Shown in pieces: positions 22,829 through 35,731 of a stretch of DNA of 64,000 nucleotides. Below the pieces are notes generated by a model. The model saw only the letters and a list, made by a program, of their open reading frames with translations. It had not been told where the DNA came from and did not search any database. The position numbers were made by a program, and so were the translations under genes. The DNA lies in assembly GCA_001630475.1 (NCBI GenBank), contig KV419400.1:868940-932939 (forward strand), given 5' to 3'. Origin of the DNA: Sistotremastrum niveocremeum HHB9708 (Eukaryota; Basidiomycota; Agaricomycetes; Sistotremastrales; Sistotremastraceae). Positions within the stretch are counted from its first letter, which is position 1. Every line of letters begins with the position of its first letter.

Positions 22829-25500
22829 TCACCAGAGCCGTGCGGTCGACTTCCAGCCTGATTCTCGTTCCTCCCAGTACCCTCCAGTATAAACGTAGTC
22901 CTCGCCAACTTGCTTGAACCATCGAGGATCAGGAATGCCATTATTGCGTCTGCGTTCTCTCTGCGCTTCCTCGATTCGAATCTTCTCTGTGTCTGCCCAA
23001 TCTATCTTACCCTCTTCCAAGGCTCGGATATCTGGACGTAGGCGTGAATCCGTCGGGGGGATCTTGTCTGCTATATCCGGAGTAACCTCGTTCAAGGTGA
23101 TAGCATAGGAGGTGAAGCCATAATACTCTGTTGCATCCTTTTGGAACGGATGTGCCCGCCAAAGAAGTTTGAAATGTGCGTCATCGAGAACCTGGGTGAG
23201 TTGCTCATGCCATGTGCCTTCGAGCTTGGCATCGACATTTCCTGAGGGTGACAAGACAGCGCCAGTCACCACGTTTGGCGAAGATCCCCAGTAGCCTGTC
23301 TCCTTAAATTCCAGTATGGAACGTGCGTTGGTGGTGGTGTTGGTGATAATCAATTGGCCACAATGTTCAAGATATTTCGTCCCCATCATCAGGTTGCGTA
23401 CGAACGTAGAAGGTCGTTGCCTGAGTCACGTTTGAGCACCGAAGTCAAAGTAACGAGTCATTCAGTTCATACCATTCATAGTGATCCTTCCCAATTTTGA
23501 GATGGGTCGTTCCGGAAGGGGCAATCTCCAAACTTTTCCCTGCAGTAGATAAACAATTAGGCATGCGCCTTCCATAGTCGAGTAAGAGATATTACCCCAG
23601 AATTTCGTTCTTCCCGAAGATGTCGCCCAATACTCCCATCCTTCACCATGAGCATGACAAGCCATGATGAGTCTGGAACGACCGTAAGGAAAAAATGGAG
23701 AGCTTTTTAATGAATTCTTACGGATTGTGCGAGACTTTCTCAGCAATGAAATTGGACCGAACGTCCTCGAATGTCTCTCCCATCATGGGAGTACTGCAGA
23801 GAGTCTGTCAATATCGATTTGCAGGTCGATTGATCAGGCTCACAAGGATTTCCTACCAGATCTCAGTTTGGTACAAGCGTAACCTGAGACGGCAAAAGCT
23901 GCTACCAAACACATGCGATCTATAGGGTTGGTATTTGCAACGGCTTCATCCAAGAGATGATTGTATTCCATGTCTTCCGCCAAACTAAGCGGGGTGTGTC
24001 AGAAGGACATTTTCAGGCGCCATCCACTGAGCTGACCGCTGCAACAGACTCAATGGCTCGTTGAATGTGACAGGGAAGCTGATGGCCGACAAATCCTGCT
24101 GAAGTTCAAAAAGGGCACCGTCAATAAAATTGCCGCATACCTTGCCCACATTCTTCTTTAACATAGAGAATAGGCTTCCTTCATCATACAGCATTCGAGC
24201 AGGTAATGCTGTTCGTCTCGTGAAGACGTGTGTGGGCCTTTCTGCCACGGGAGATGGCTGTACACTGGTAGCCTGTGACACTTGTATCAACTCTTCGACA
24301 TGTGCTTCGTCACTGCTGTCATCTATTTCGATGCTATTGTCGGATTTGAGGCTTGAAGTATCTCCTTCATGGTCAAGCACAAGCTCTTCTCCGCCCTCGC
24401 CAAAGCTATCTGGCGCGTCAAACCATACAACACTGCCGTCGCTGATGCTTTGGCTGGCACTGAATGATCGATTGTGCGACAAGAAGGATGACTTTGTTTT
24501 GGGAGCTTCCAGCTCGGCGACCATTTGTGCCAGTTGTTCACATTGTTCGCTCAAAAGTTGGAGTATGGTCCCAATATTGTCAAGACGAGAATGTGTGTGA
24601 GACTTGTCGGACGTTGATGGCGTTGTCGACTTGGTTGTGTTTGTATTTGTCTCGGAATTCAAGTCTGAATGAGAATCTATTGCCACTCATCATCAGATGC
24701 CATCCAAAAAAGGAACGGAAGAGGTACTTTTCCGGAACATGGAGAATATGGAATCCTTTTCTTTGGAGGATAACATGTCCTTGATCTGCTCCTTTTCTCG
24801 GATGATCTTGAGGAAGCTGGGTGATTTGAGCTTAGCTTCTTCGCTTCGTATGATAGAAACCTGCTCCCGCAACTCGTGGATATTCTGTGTTGAGCATTAG
24901 AGACGAAATAACGCTAATGATGAGGTGTTTCTTACACTATCCATTTCTTTGACTAGCGCGCTGGGTTTGAGATCGGTTCGCACGATAGGTGACCTTATTG
25001 AGGACCTATGGAGGGTGCTGTCGCGAACATGCACAAATCTTCGGAAATCCGACATCCATTGATCGAACTGCGCGGATGATTCGCAATGAATGTGGAATAG
25101 GGAGTTGTCGGAATCGATGTGAATATCAAGACGGTGGGACTTGTTTGAAATAACTGCGGACGAAAGGTCGATTTGGTCGCGAGGGGAAAGATCGGGATGG
25201 TACGCGTATGACAAGAGACCTGATGAATATAGACGGAAGTACCGCTTGGCGAAGCCTGGCTGTCTGATCAGATATGGAGCTTATGCGAGCCCGGAAGTTG
25301 CGGATATTACCCTGCATCTTCCTCCTGCGTTTCTTGAGAAGCCAGCCCTCACGAATGATCTCTTCGGGCCGTGGCTCCATTGGTGAGACAACGTTTGTTG
25401 AAAGAGCCATCGTCGACAATGCAGCCCTGACAGATGGCCCGTATTTCTTGAATCTGCCTACCAGTTCAGGAGACGGCGGTGCCTTCCCCTTCTGCGACAT
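22829..25500 (-). CDS. Oxysterol-binding protein, Osh3/ORP3-like (PH + FFAT-like + ORD)
   Basis: Starts [23 protein letters not shown] domain follows: [14 protein letters not shown], spliced to a short strand, then [20 protein letters not shown] and [16 protein letters not shown]. The middle is coiled and Ser-rich with [13 protein letters not shown], a FFAT-like stretch (24408-24428). The ORD domain shows [49 protein letters not shown] and the signature [20 protein letters not shown], then [13 protein letters not shown] and [20 protein letters not shown]. It ends [20 protein letters not shown] and [20 protein letters not shown]. The family moves sterols or phosphoinositides at ER-plasma membrane contacts. 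The signature HN-P differs from the usual HHPP. The first ATG in a frame preceded by a GTG is at 25500. Confidence 0.9.
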
Positions 25501-26091
25501 GCTGAGTGATCCTGAGAGCAGAAAAGAAAGACAGTGCACGTCGCAAGATGGCCAGAGAGAGCCACTGCTGCGTGTCACAGTGATGCGATGACCGTGACGT
25601 AACGCGATTGGATATAGCCGAACAAATGCGTCGAATGGGGATGTTGAGTCGTTCTCACCACCCGATATGCTACGGTAACAACGAGGCTGCTAACCAATCC
25701 CCAGCGTTGACTCTCGAGCCACGACGACGAGCATGATCCCAGGAATCACCGTAGATCAATCTAATCAGCATCGGACCGCTCCCCGAACAAGCCCGCGGTG
25801 TGCAATATTGTTGTTGGAAATTCTGGGAGCTCGCTGTGCAGACCAACGCGGGCGGAGGTGGTGGCGAGTGTTGCAAGGGTTGTTTCGGGATGAGATGAGA
25901 TGAAAAGAACCATTCTTGCTTAGTGAAGAGCGGGTCGCTTGCCTGAGTCAGGGCCAACGAATGGGGAAATTAGAAAAATATTCCCACGCTTTCCACCATA
26001 ATTATCATTCTCATCGCATCTCATCGTCTTGACCTCCTACCACATCCTTCTCCCACTGACCTTCTCGCCCCCACTCGCAACTTGATCTACA
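25501..26091. other. Divergent promoter OSH3-like / GND1
   Basis: These 591 bases hold no supported gene. TGACGTAA (25595-25602) followed closely by CGATTGG, an inverted CCAAT box, lies about 100 bases upstream of the Osh3-like start. The last 70 bases before GND1 are pyrimidine-rich (CT-tracts), a common feature upstream of highly expressed fungal genes. Confidence 0.5.
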
Positions 26092-28108
26092 ATGGCTCAA
26101 CCAACGTAGATGTCTTCTAGTGCACCTTACGACCCATCTGACCTTTCTTTTCTCTATAGCGGCGACATCGGCCTTATTGGTCTGGCCGTCATGGTTAGCG
26201 TCGTTCACAGTCTCACAGCGCTCCTCTGTCTTATCTGTATGTAGGGTCAAAATCTCATCCTTAACATGAACGACAAGGGCTTCACCGTCGTCGCATACAA
26301 CCGAACGACTAGCAAAGTCGATGCTTTTTTGGCAAATGAAGCTAAAGGTATTTTATCTCCGAATAACGCCAGATCTCTCGCTCAACTGATGGTTTGCAGG
26401 CACGAAGATCCAGGGTGCCCACTCCATCCAGGAGCTTGCTGCTAAGCTCAAGACTCCCCGAAAAATCGTCCTCTTGGTTAAAGCCGGACCGGCCGTCGAC
26501 GACTTCATCAAACAACTGATCCCCCATCTTGAAAAGGGTGACATCATTATCGATGGCGGAAATTCTCATTATCCCGACTCCATCCGCCGCACCAAAGAAC
26601 TTGAAGCCCAAGGCTTGTTGTTCGTTGGATCCGGTGTTTCCGGTGGTGAGGAAGGTGCCCGTTATGGCCCTTCTTTGATGCCCGGTGGGAGCACTGCAGC
26701 TTGGCCACACATCAAGCCTATTTTCCAGGCAACTGCTGCCCAAGTTCAGGGTGAACCTTGCTGTGACTGGGTCGGCGAGACCGGCTCTGGCCACTACGTC
26801 AAAATGGTCCACAACGGTGCTTATATATGCTGCTTGTACATAGTAAATTCGGATGATCTGACAATCGGACAACAGGTATCGAATACGGTGACATGCAGCT
26901 GATCGCGGAAGCCTACGATATCTTGAAGCGCGGCCTCGGTCTGAATGAGGATGAAATCGCCGCAATCTTCGAAAAATGGAACACCGGCGTTTTGGATTCG
27001 TTCTTGATCGAAATCACCACCAACATCCTCAAATTCAAGGATGATGATGGTGAACCCCTTGTTACTAAAATCCTCGACAAGGCTGGACAAAAGGGTACTG
27101 GTAAATGGACCGCCATCGCCGCCCTCGATGCCGGAACTGCTGGTACGTGATCTACTGCTTCAAAGTGATATGAGCTCGCGTTCAATGTCCTCCCAGTCAC
27201 TTTGATCGGTGAAGCCGTCTTCGCCCGTTGCTTGTCTGCCATCAAGGAGGAGCGTATTCGCGCGAGCAAGGCACTCTCCGGTCCTCAGCGTGAACCCTTC
27301 AAGGGCGACAAGCAGCAATTTATCGATGACCTGGAACAGGCATTGTATGCCTCCAAGTTGATCTCATACACCCAAGGATTCATCCTGATGCGTGAGACTG
27401 CCAAAGAGGTCAGCACAACATCTCCTAACCTTGAGACTCGGAACACTCGGCTAATACGCGCATAGCTCGGCTGGAATCTCAACTACGCCGGCATTGCTCG
27501 CATGTGGCGCGGCGGCTGTATCATTAAGGTTCGCGACTCACCGATCGCTGATCTTCGCCAAACTTAATCTGTCAAACAGAGCGTGTTCCTTGCTGACATC
27601 ACCAAGGCTTACGAGAAGAACCATGATCTTGAGTCGCTGCTCTTCGATGACTTCTTCAACAAGGGTAAACTTCGTCTTTTGCCATCTTCCGAACACTTTA
27701 AGCTAAAAATGCGTCAATCCAGCCGTCCACAAGGCTCAGCCCGGTTGGAGACGAGTGATCGCTCAAGCTGTCCTCTGGGGTATTCCCACCCCTGCTTTCA
27801 GCACTGCTCTCGCTTTCTTCGACGGCTACCGCAGTGAAATCGTTCCTGCTAACCTCTTGCAGGCACAGGTAAGAAATTCATACTCTGCTCCCGCATCGCC
27901 CAATAACTGATTTCTTTTTCAGCGTGATTACTTCGGTGCCCACACCTTCCGCGTCCTCCCCGGAAAGGAGAATGCTAAGCTCAAGGCTGGTGAAGATATC
28001 CGTGAGTTTCGCTAATGTTCCGTGGTACACAAAAACTAACTTTAGATCGTAGACGTCAACTGGACTGGACGTGGAGGAAATGTCTCTTCTAGCAGCTACC
28101 AGGCATAA
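26092..28108 (+). CDS. GND1: 6-phosphogluconate dehydrogenase, decarboxylating
   Basis: A many-exon gene starting MAQPT and then [20 protein letters not shown], the NADP-binding GxAxMGxN motif, with NRTTSKV following. Further hallmarks: [54 protein letters not shown] then MPGG, the active-site Lys-Asn segment [60 protein letters not shown] and [16 protein letters not shown]. It is the oxidative pentose phosphate enzyme that gives ribulose 5-phosphate, CO2 and NADPH in the cytosol. The first exon codes only about five residues, and an intron interrupts the coding region again just after AVMG. Length (about 490) is normal. Confidence 0.96.
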
Positions 28109-28313
28109 TTTACCATTGGGAGAAGTAAAGGAAAAGAAAGAATATTGTGTCGTTAGAATCTTCGCTTGCTGTGACTTGTCGAAATATGTAAGAAATAGTA
28201 CAAGCTGAACGTATTTCCTTCGGGATTATTCGGACTAAATATGACGCCTTTGATTGGTGGACTGCGCGCTTGTGGCAACTTGGACTTTTTCCTTCTTGTC
28301 AACGTTTCCAGCA

Positions 28314-31300
28314 ATGCATCGAGTCCTGAGGCGGCAGGGAGCTGTCCTAGGCACCTCGAGTAAACCACAACGATCCCAAACCTCTCGTAGTTTCGCCTCT
28401 TTCACGCCTTTGACAGAGAAAGACTGTACCTCCATAACTCCTCCTTATGCTGTCTTGCAACAACGACTTAAGCGAATCTCTGAAATTCTGAATCATCGAC
28501 CTCTCACTCTCGCGGAGAAGATATTATACAGCCACATTCACAATCCTGAAACCTGCGCCAATGAGGGGATCGTGCGAGGACATACATATCTCCAGTTGTC
28601 TCCTGAAAGAGTTGCCATGCAAGACGCTTCTGCACAGTGAGTCGATTCTGTGGGCATAGAACTGAGCATCTAATGGTCGATGTGCTTCTAGGATGGCGCT
28701 GTAAGCATTGTCTGGATGATTCGTAGGGTGGCACACGCTGAAACACTCTCTAATAGACTGCAGTTTATGAGTGCCGACCTACCTACATGTGCAGTTCCTA
28801 CCAGCATACATTGCGACCATCTGATACAGGCTATTGATGGTGCTGAATCCGACTTGGAGGTATAGATCCACGTAATCACCCCGAGCATGTATTGACCCTG
28901 CTATAGCGTTCCATCGTCTCAAATAAAGAGGTGTTCGATTTTCTAGAGAGTGCAGCTCGGAAATATGGTATGTCAATATGGATCCTCGATATCAGCATTG
29001 TATTGAAGATGTCTCTTCGCAGGGATCGAATTTTGGCGGCCTGGATCTGGAATTGTATGCGCCTGACCTTGGAGCATGCGTATAGTCGTTGAAAGAGCAT
29101 CTTTAGATTCATCAAATCGTTTTGGAAAACTACGCTGCACCAGGAATGCTGATGTAAGTGGGGTCAGCCCTTTAGCTCTGCCTGTCTTTAACAATTGACG
29201 TTACGCCAGGCTCGGAACTGGTGGGTTGCATGTTGTGACTGCAATACAGAGACGCAAGTATTTATTAGGCGTCTCACAGACTCACACACCCCGAACGCTG
29301 GTGGTCTGGGTATGCTAGCAATCGGTGTTGGCGGGGCTGATGCTGTTGACGCTATGACTGGGACACCTTGGGAGCTCAAAGCACCTCTCATCACTGGTGA
29401 GAATACTCGGGGTAGCGAATACTTTGTGCTGAAAGCGTGCCAGGCGTGCATTTGACTGGAAAATTGAATGGCTGGACCACAACTAAAGACCTGATACTTC
29501 ATCTGGCCGGGAAGCTAACCGTCAAGGTGAGTTTCTTCCGTTTCGGAGATCCTAAATGCCTACAAGTCTGTTATCAGGGAGGAACTGGACGGATTTTGGA
29601 ATATTTCGGACCAGGAGTCGAGTCGGAGTCCTGTACAGGTATAACGGTTCTCTACTAAATGTATCATACGTCTTACCACTTCTCGCCAGGTCTTGCAACT
29701 ATAGCTAACATGGGTGCAGAAGTTGGAGCCACGACCTCGACATTCCCTTATACTGATGGAATGCGTGCTTATCTCCATGCTACTGGACGTGGTCCTGTGG
29801 CTAGGGCTGCTGATGAAGCACAAGCATCAGGCTTTTTACGCGCTGATGCCGGCGCCGAGTACGACGAGGTTATCGATGTTGTAAGTGCTTCGGCGTAACA
29901 CAATCTCATACATTGAACTTTAGCTCAACCATCCCAGAATCTCTCGGAATTAGAACCGAGCATCAACGGGCCATTTACTCCAGACTTGGCTACCCCTCTG
30001 TCTCATTTTGCTAAGGTTGTACAAGAGAATGGCTGGAAGGACGAGATCAGCGCTGGCCTCATTGGGTCATGTACCAACAGTTCGTACGAAGACATGGCAA
30101 GTCTTCTGCTTTCGATATCCATTCTGGCTGACGACTCAGATTTAGACACGCGCTGTTGATATCGCTCGACAAGCAAAGGCAGCCGGTCTCAGTACGAAGG
30201 TAAAAAAGTTTCTGACGCGTCCATTACAGTCGTAATGACCTTAGATAGATTCCATTCCTCTGTACGCCAGGATCAGAACAAATCAGAGCCACTATGGAAC
30301 GAGATCATTTGACTGATGCGCTCGAGGAAGTGGGAGCCGTTGTTTTGGCCAATGCATGTGGCCCATGTATTGGACAGGTTCGTTTTCTTCCGTCTTCACC
30401 CGGCTTAACTCATCAGATCGTCAGTGGAAGCGTGGCACCGAATCGACTGATGAAAATGGTGCGTTGGCGACACTTTCCGATTGCTCTGTTATTGACCTCC
30501 ACAAGCTATTCTTACTTCTTTCAACAGGTAAACCCATTGCTAAGTTGCTTCAGGAAGTGCTCATACTTTCGTAGGAATTTCCGGTCGAGAAACGACGGCA
30601 ATCGAAATACTATGAATTTCTTGGCTTCTCCGACCGTGGTGACAGCGATGGCTTTCAGTGGAAAATTGTCTTTCGATCCTCAGAGGGACTCTTTAAAGAC
30701 CCCGGATGGGCAGATGTTCAAATTCACTCCCCCCAAAGGAGAAGAACTGCCAGCATCGGGTTTCACATACGGCCGCTTAGAATACTATCCTTCTCCCTCA
30801 CCTCAGCCTCAACCTGACACTCAGATTACCATCTCACCGACATCTCAAAGACTGCAGCTACTTGAACCGTTCAAAAGCCCTTTTGACGATAATTCTCGGT
30901 CAGAGCTACCTCGGATGACTGTCCTCATGAGAGTCCGAGGCAAGTGTACGACCGACCATATTTCAGCCGCAGGACCGTGGTTGAAATATAAAGGCCATCT
31001 GCAGAACATCAGCGAGAATCTTCGTAGGTCTGACCCATGGAGTTTGATAAGTACTAATCTTCCGTACTCATTTAGTGATTACCGTAAGTTTTCTAAGTCC
31101 TGTACTGGGATGTTTGTGACTTTGTCCGTAGGCCGTCAACGACGAAGGCGGCGAGGTGAACGTAGCGCAGGACTATGATCAGGAAACCGGCAAATCTACT
31201 ACTGACACCATCCCTCGGATTGCTCAGAGGTTCAAAGCGCGTGGGGAGCCCTGGGCATTGGTAGTGGATGAGAATTATGGGGAAGGGAGCGCACGAGAAC

Positions 31301-31770
31301 ATGCAGCCTTGCAGCCTCGGTTTTATGGTCAGGCCTTTGCTTACATCCGAAGTGTCAATCATGCTGAACGGAGACTTCCTATCCAGGATGCCTCATGATC
31401 GTTGCGAGGTCCTTTGCTCGTATTCACGAGACCAACCTGAAGGTTTGGCTATCTTGTCCATGCCTGACGACTTCAATTGACCGAGCTGCTCCAGAAACAA
31501 GGCATACTGCCTCTGTGGTTCGCAGACAAGGCGGACTATGCTCGTGTGGGAGCGGGAGACACCATTGAGACTGTCGGCCTCGAAGCTTTGTTGAAGGGCG
31601 AATCGAGTGCAAGGATCGGCCTCAAAGTAACGCCTCGTGAGGGCGAGGCATTTGAGATTCTGACCAATCACACAATGTCCAAAGATCAAATCAAGTGGTT
31701 GCAGGCAGGCTCTGCTCTCAACAAGATAAAAAATGACAGCAAAGCTGCATCTATGCAAGGTACTTTGTAG
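28314..31770 (+). CDS. ACO2: Mitochondrial aconitase paralogue Aco2 (aconitate/homocitrate dehydratase)
   Basis: A many-exon gene. The head [20 protein letters not shown] then [10 protein letters not shown] is a mitochondrial presequence. The aconitase body follows: [52 protein letters not shown], a [12 protein letters not shown] segment split by introns, [55 protein letters not shown]-type sequence (here [18 protein letters not shown]), [12 protein letters not shown] with the first cluster Cys, and [12 protein letters not shown] with the other two. The C-terminal swivel domain has [18 protein letters not shown] and [20 protein letters not shown]. Fungal Aco2 proteins convert homocitrate to homoaconitate for lysine synthesis besides aconitase activity. 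Assignment to Aco2 over Aco1 rests on the resemblance of VEAV/PESE-type divergent segments and is inference. Confidence 0.88.
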
Positions 31771-31791
31771 TACACTTGTTGATTACTCAGA

Positions 31792-34700
31792 TTACTCAGC
31801 ATTCGTAATACTCGGGGGATTGGCTCGAGCTAAGTCAATTCCTAACTGTTGCAGTTTTGTGGGACCAGCATGCCAATAATCTGGTGTACCCCTGAGATAT
31901 TCCAAAACAGATGTTGCAGTTTGAATTGCTGATGGTGGCATACCGCCCAAGCGAGCAACTCTGATGCCGTGGCTATCTCGGTTCACTCCAGGCCGGACAC
32001 GATGTGAATACGAGAAATAATCATCCTGGAAATTAATTAGCGTGGTCCTAGATATAGACGCAGGAGCTTACATCTGTTTCATCGATGTCACTACAGTAAA
32101 AGTCCATATCTTTGAAAGCGCCAGTTTTGCGGCATTCGTCGGAATACCCGAACATATCGGCAAGCTCGTGGAAGTGCGTTGCAAATAATGCTCTCGACTT
32201 ATTAATGGAGTACAGGTGATGTGCAGTCGCAAAAGCGATGGCAAGGCCATCCTTGACGGTCGTACCTCGGCCCACTTCATCCATGATGACCTGACGGAAG
32301 TATCAACATCGAGCATCAATTCTTCAGAAATGCGATAAACTTTTACCAAACTGCTTGCTGTGGCCCTCGTTAGTATATCAGCTGTTTCCAGCATTTCAAC
32401 CATGAAAGTGCTGCGATTACGGAACAAGTCGTCTCGGGCTCCAACTCGCGAAAACACTTTATCTACTATGCCGATTCTGGCGAAATCAGCTGGGACGAAG
32501 GATCCAGTTTGTGCCAAAATTGCAATCAAAGCAGTTTGGCGGAGTAATGTCGACTTCCCCGCCATGTTAGGGCCAGTTATAATGTGCAGACGCGAGGATT
32601 CAGTCAGTAGGGTGGTGTTTGGAGTGAAATTGCGCCCAGATGACAGGAGGCTCAATTCAACCGTAGGATGCCGACCGTTTTCTACATTGAAGACGGGTCT
32701 ATCAGAAGAATTAGTGATTGGCACAGAATGGAATAACAAAGTGTCTGACTCGGTAGTCATTATGGGTCTTACAAGCTTCATTTCAGCGGCGAGTTCTGCA
32801 AAAGCGCATGTCACGTCTAGTTCATCCACTACTCTGGCATTCTTTCGGAGCTCTGCAGCGAGAATGATGACCTGGAAGTTGTCAGGAACAAAGCGAACAC
32901 GTTGACTCACGCTTACCTCTCCCCGTAAGGATTCAAACGCAAGTTTCTCTGCAGCTAGAATCTCCGAAGTTACTTGGTTGATAGCAGTACCCAGTTGTGT
33001 CCATCTCTGCTAGAGGTCAGATGTGTGTCCGCTCTGTAATGACATGCTGACCAGGTAAACGAATGACTGTGTAGTATTACTTTGGTGCAGCGGAATGAAT
33101 ACGGTTGAGCTTGTCAATTTCGTTCTGTCACGCTTCATTTTGCTCAAATGGACATGTAGTCCAAGCGACGGAGATGCTCTCAAGGTCAAAGAAGGTGCAC
33201 CTATTCATGGAACATTCAGTACATAATAGATTTGCTTTTGCAAGTCAACCACGAACCATATTTTCTTTGCAAAAGCGACTGCATACGTTCCTTGTTGTAC
33301 ATGAGACTAGTTAGACGAGCGTGCAACTCTTGCAGAGATTGAGAGTAACTGTACAAATATTAATGATATCAACAATGCCCCGCTCAAACTCACGTTGGTT
33401 TGATTCTCCATCTCTGGCCATATGGGGGCCTTCCTAGTCCGGTATTGGTAAAAGGAGTCTCTTGATTCTCTTCACCATCAAGTAAGGGGTCGTCTGCGCC
33501 CATACTAAGAGCCTCTTTGCGGCGAAGTTCTGGATCGTCGACTGCTGAATCAATAGATTCAGCTAATGCCTCCATACGTGTCATCCTCGCGAGCAAACGA
33601 TCCATATTCTCCCAATCAGAATGTTTGCCATCTTGCGAATGTTGCAAATCAGCGTCGCGCTCAGAAGCGATTCGGTCTCCGATCATAGACCACGACGAGA
33701 TGATTTTGTTGACGTGTAGTAGATCGTCAGAATCTCCTCGACCAAGTAGGAATTTTTGGACAATTCGGGAGGCATCTGCTACCTCTCTGAAAAGTTGCCT
33801 AAGATCTCTTCGAAAATGTGGTCTCGATAAGAACAGCGAGACGAGATCCTGACGCGCGATGATTTCAGGAATAGAAGTGCTGGGAGAGGCTGCGAACTTG
33901 TCAAATGGTATGCGAGATAAAATGGGGGACACTCACTCAGCCAGCGCGAAAACAGTCTCGTGCCACTGCTAGTGATCGTCCGTTTAAGGACGTTGGTTAG
34001 ACTACCGGAGCTTCCTCCTTCTCGCATGTTTTCTCGAATTTCGAGAGCTCTGATGGTATGGGCATCTATTTCCATCCGATTCTCAACTTTATGTCGAGCT
34101 GGCACAGTTACGTCTGTCATATGCTCGAGAAGATTAGTTCTGAGGAACGACATTAGAAGCCGGACAGCCGCAGTCTCTTCCTGAGAATAGCCCGGGGTTT
34201 CAGTAGAATACAGCACATCGTCTGAAGCTGGGGCTGCTGTAGGTATTTGATCGGAAGGAAAGGCATTTATCGTCGCGAAAGAAATGGGGCAACCTTCTTG
34301 TCGAGAGGCGATTACTACCGGGTGACTTGAGTTGGGTTCGAAGTAAGATGGTAGGACAATCTCTCGTGGTGCAATACGGGCAACGTCATCCTCTAAATGG
34401 TTCAGAGAAGACTTTTGAGAAAAGAATTCCCCTGTTGAGACGTCGATCCAGGCAAGTCCAAGCAGGTCGTCTGCATCGCGGGAGTCAAGTGGAAGATTGA
34501 TGGCGAGAAGATAATTGTCTTGATATTGGTTTACGAAAGACTCGTCAATCAGCGTTCCAGGAGTCAAGATTCGAACCACTCTGCGATTAAATTTGTCCGG
34601 CTGGTCTTCTCGGCGAAACTCTTCACACATGGCCACGGGGCGTTTATGTACTTGGATTAGGGTTTTCAAGTGTCGATCAAGATGCATGATGGGGAAGCCT

Positions 34701-35588
34701 GCCATCAGCACCTCTTGTTTATCCCATTTCCGAGAGGTTAGTTTGATCGTTAGCAGTTGAGCGACTTCCGCCGCTTGATCGAAATATGACTACCGTTGAA
34801 ATCAGCACCCTACTAGCTACTGGTAGTATGCTAGGGAGGAGCTCACCTCGTAAAACTGCCCGACTCGAGTGAGTAATATACAGTGGGGGAACCTGGCGAG
34901 ATTTTCCAAGATTTCGATAGCAAGCATATTTCGGGGTGAAGCTACTGTGACGCCGTCTCAACTCGCAAAACCTTCAATTTGATTCACGTCGCAGACCTTT
35001 GATCGATGCTTTGACCGAAGTACCCACTTCTACTTCCGGGTCTGAAACGCCAGCTGAAGAACTGTTGTGAAAGGAATAAGATTGGAAGAGCTCAGAAACC
35101 CACAATCTGAAGGCCCTCGTCCGGCCTCCTCCATTCCTGGAACACTTCAGCTAGTGATATCCAGATTGGCGAGCCACTGACCGGCCGTTGTGGACAGAAT
35201 ATGTGCATTCTGAGCAACAGGCGATTTTAGCTCTGAAATGAGTCAGTCAGTCAGGATTTATCGTCTAGGGCTCTCATTTCCTACTTCGCGCTTTTCGAGC
35301 CTTTGGAGATATTAAATGCTCAAGCCCGCCATGAAAATCGGGCAATGGTCCCGTCAAGACGCCTATGGGAGGTTCGAACGTGATAGGCAGATCTCTCAAT
35401 TTCTTCCTCGTCTTAGAAACGCGTCCCCGTTTCTGTGAATTAGCTGTTATACCGTCTGGTTCTTCGGAGGGTGGCTCCAAAAGTGTTTTTTTGGTTCTTG
35501 TGGAATAGCATAGATGCAGAAGAAATTTTGGGAGATACACAGAATTGGTATTGCGAGCTTCACGAAATGCGCAAGCTCTGAGAAGCAT
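31792..35588 (-). CDS. MSH1: Mitochondrial MutS homologue Msh1
   Basis: A many-exon gene. The head [20 protein letters not shown] then [12 protein letters not shown] is a likely mitochondrial presequence, followed by a basic linker. The mismatch-binding domain has [13 protein letters not shown] (F-Y-E motif) and [20 protein letters not shown], then [34 protein letters not shown], and [10 protein letters not shown]. The core has [19 protein letters not shown] and a lever region. The ATPase shows [19 protein letters not shown] (Walker A), [40 protein letters not shown] (Walker B) and [13 protein letters not shown]. The end is [19 protein letters not shown]-terminal splicing is tentative: it uses introns of 33 and 40 nt to join the presequence exon to the conserved part. 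The stop is 21 nt from that of convergent ACO2. Confidence 0.9.
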
Positions 35589-35731
35589 TGCCTTGCATCC
35601 TGGGCGGGTGTCAACAGATATACTTTAGCTCAGGCTGAGACGCGCTCGAAACCACGTCGGAGCTTGAAACGCGTTGCCAAACTGCTTCCTTTTCCACAGC
35701 AAACGACCTTTCTTTTTCATCAACAGCCATC

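Noticed and set aside
24130-24600. A 156-codon plus-strand frame rich in Ser and Cys.
   Set aside because: It is antisense to the Ser-rich middle part of the Osh3-like gene.
32360-32905. A long plus-strand frame of 181 codons.
   Set aside because: It lies opposite the MSH1 ATPase exon and is an antisense shadow of that conserved sequence.
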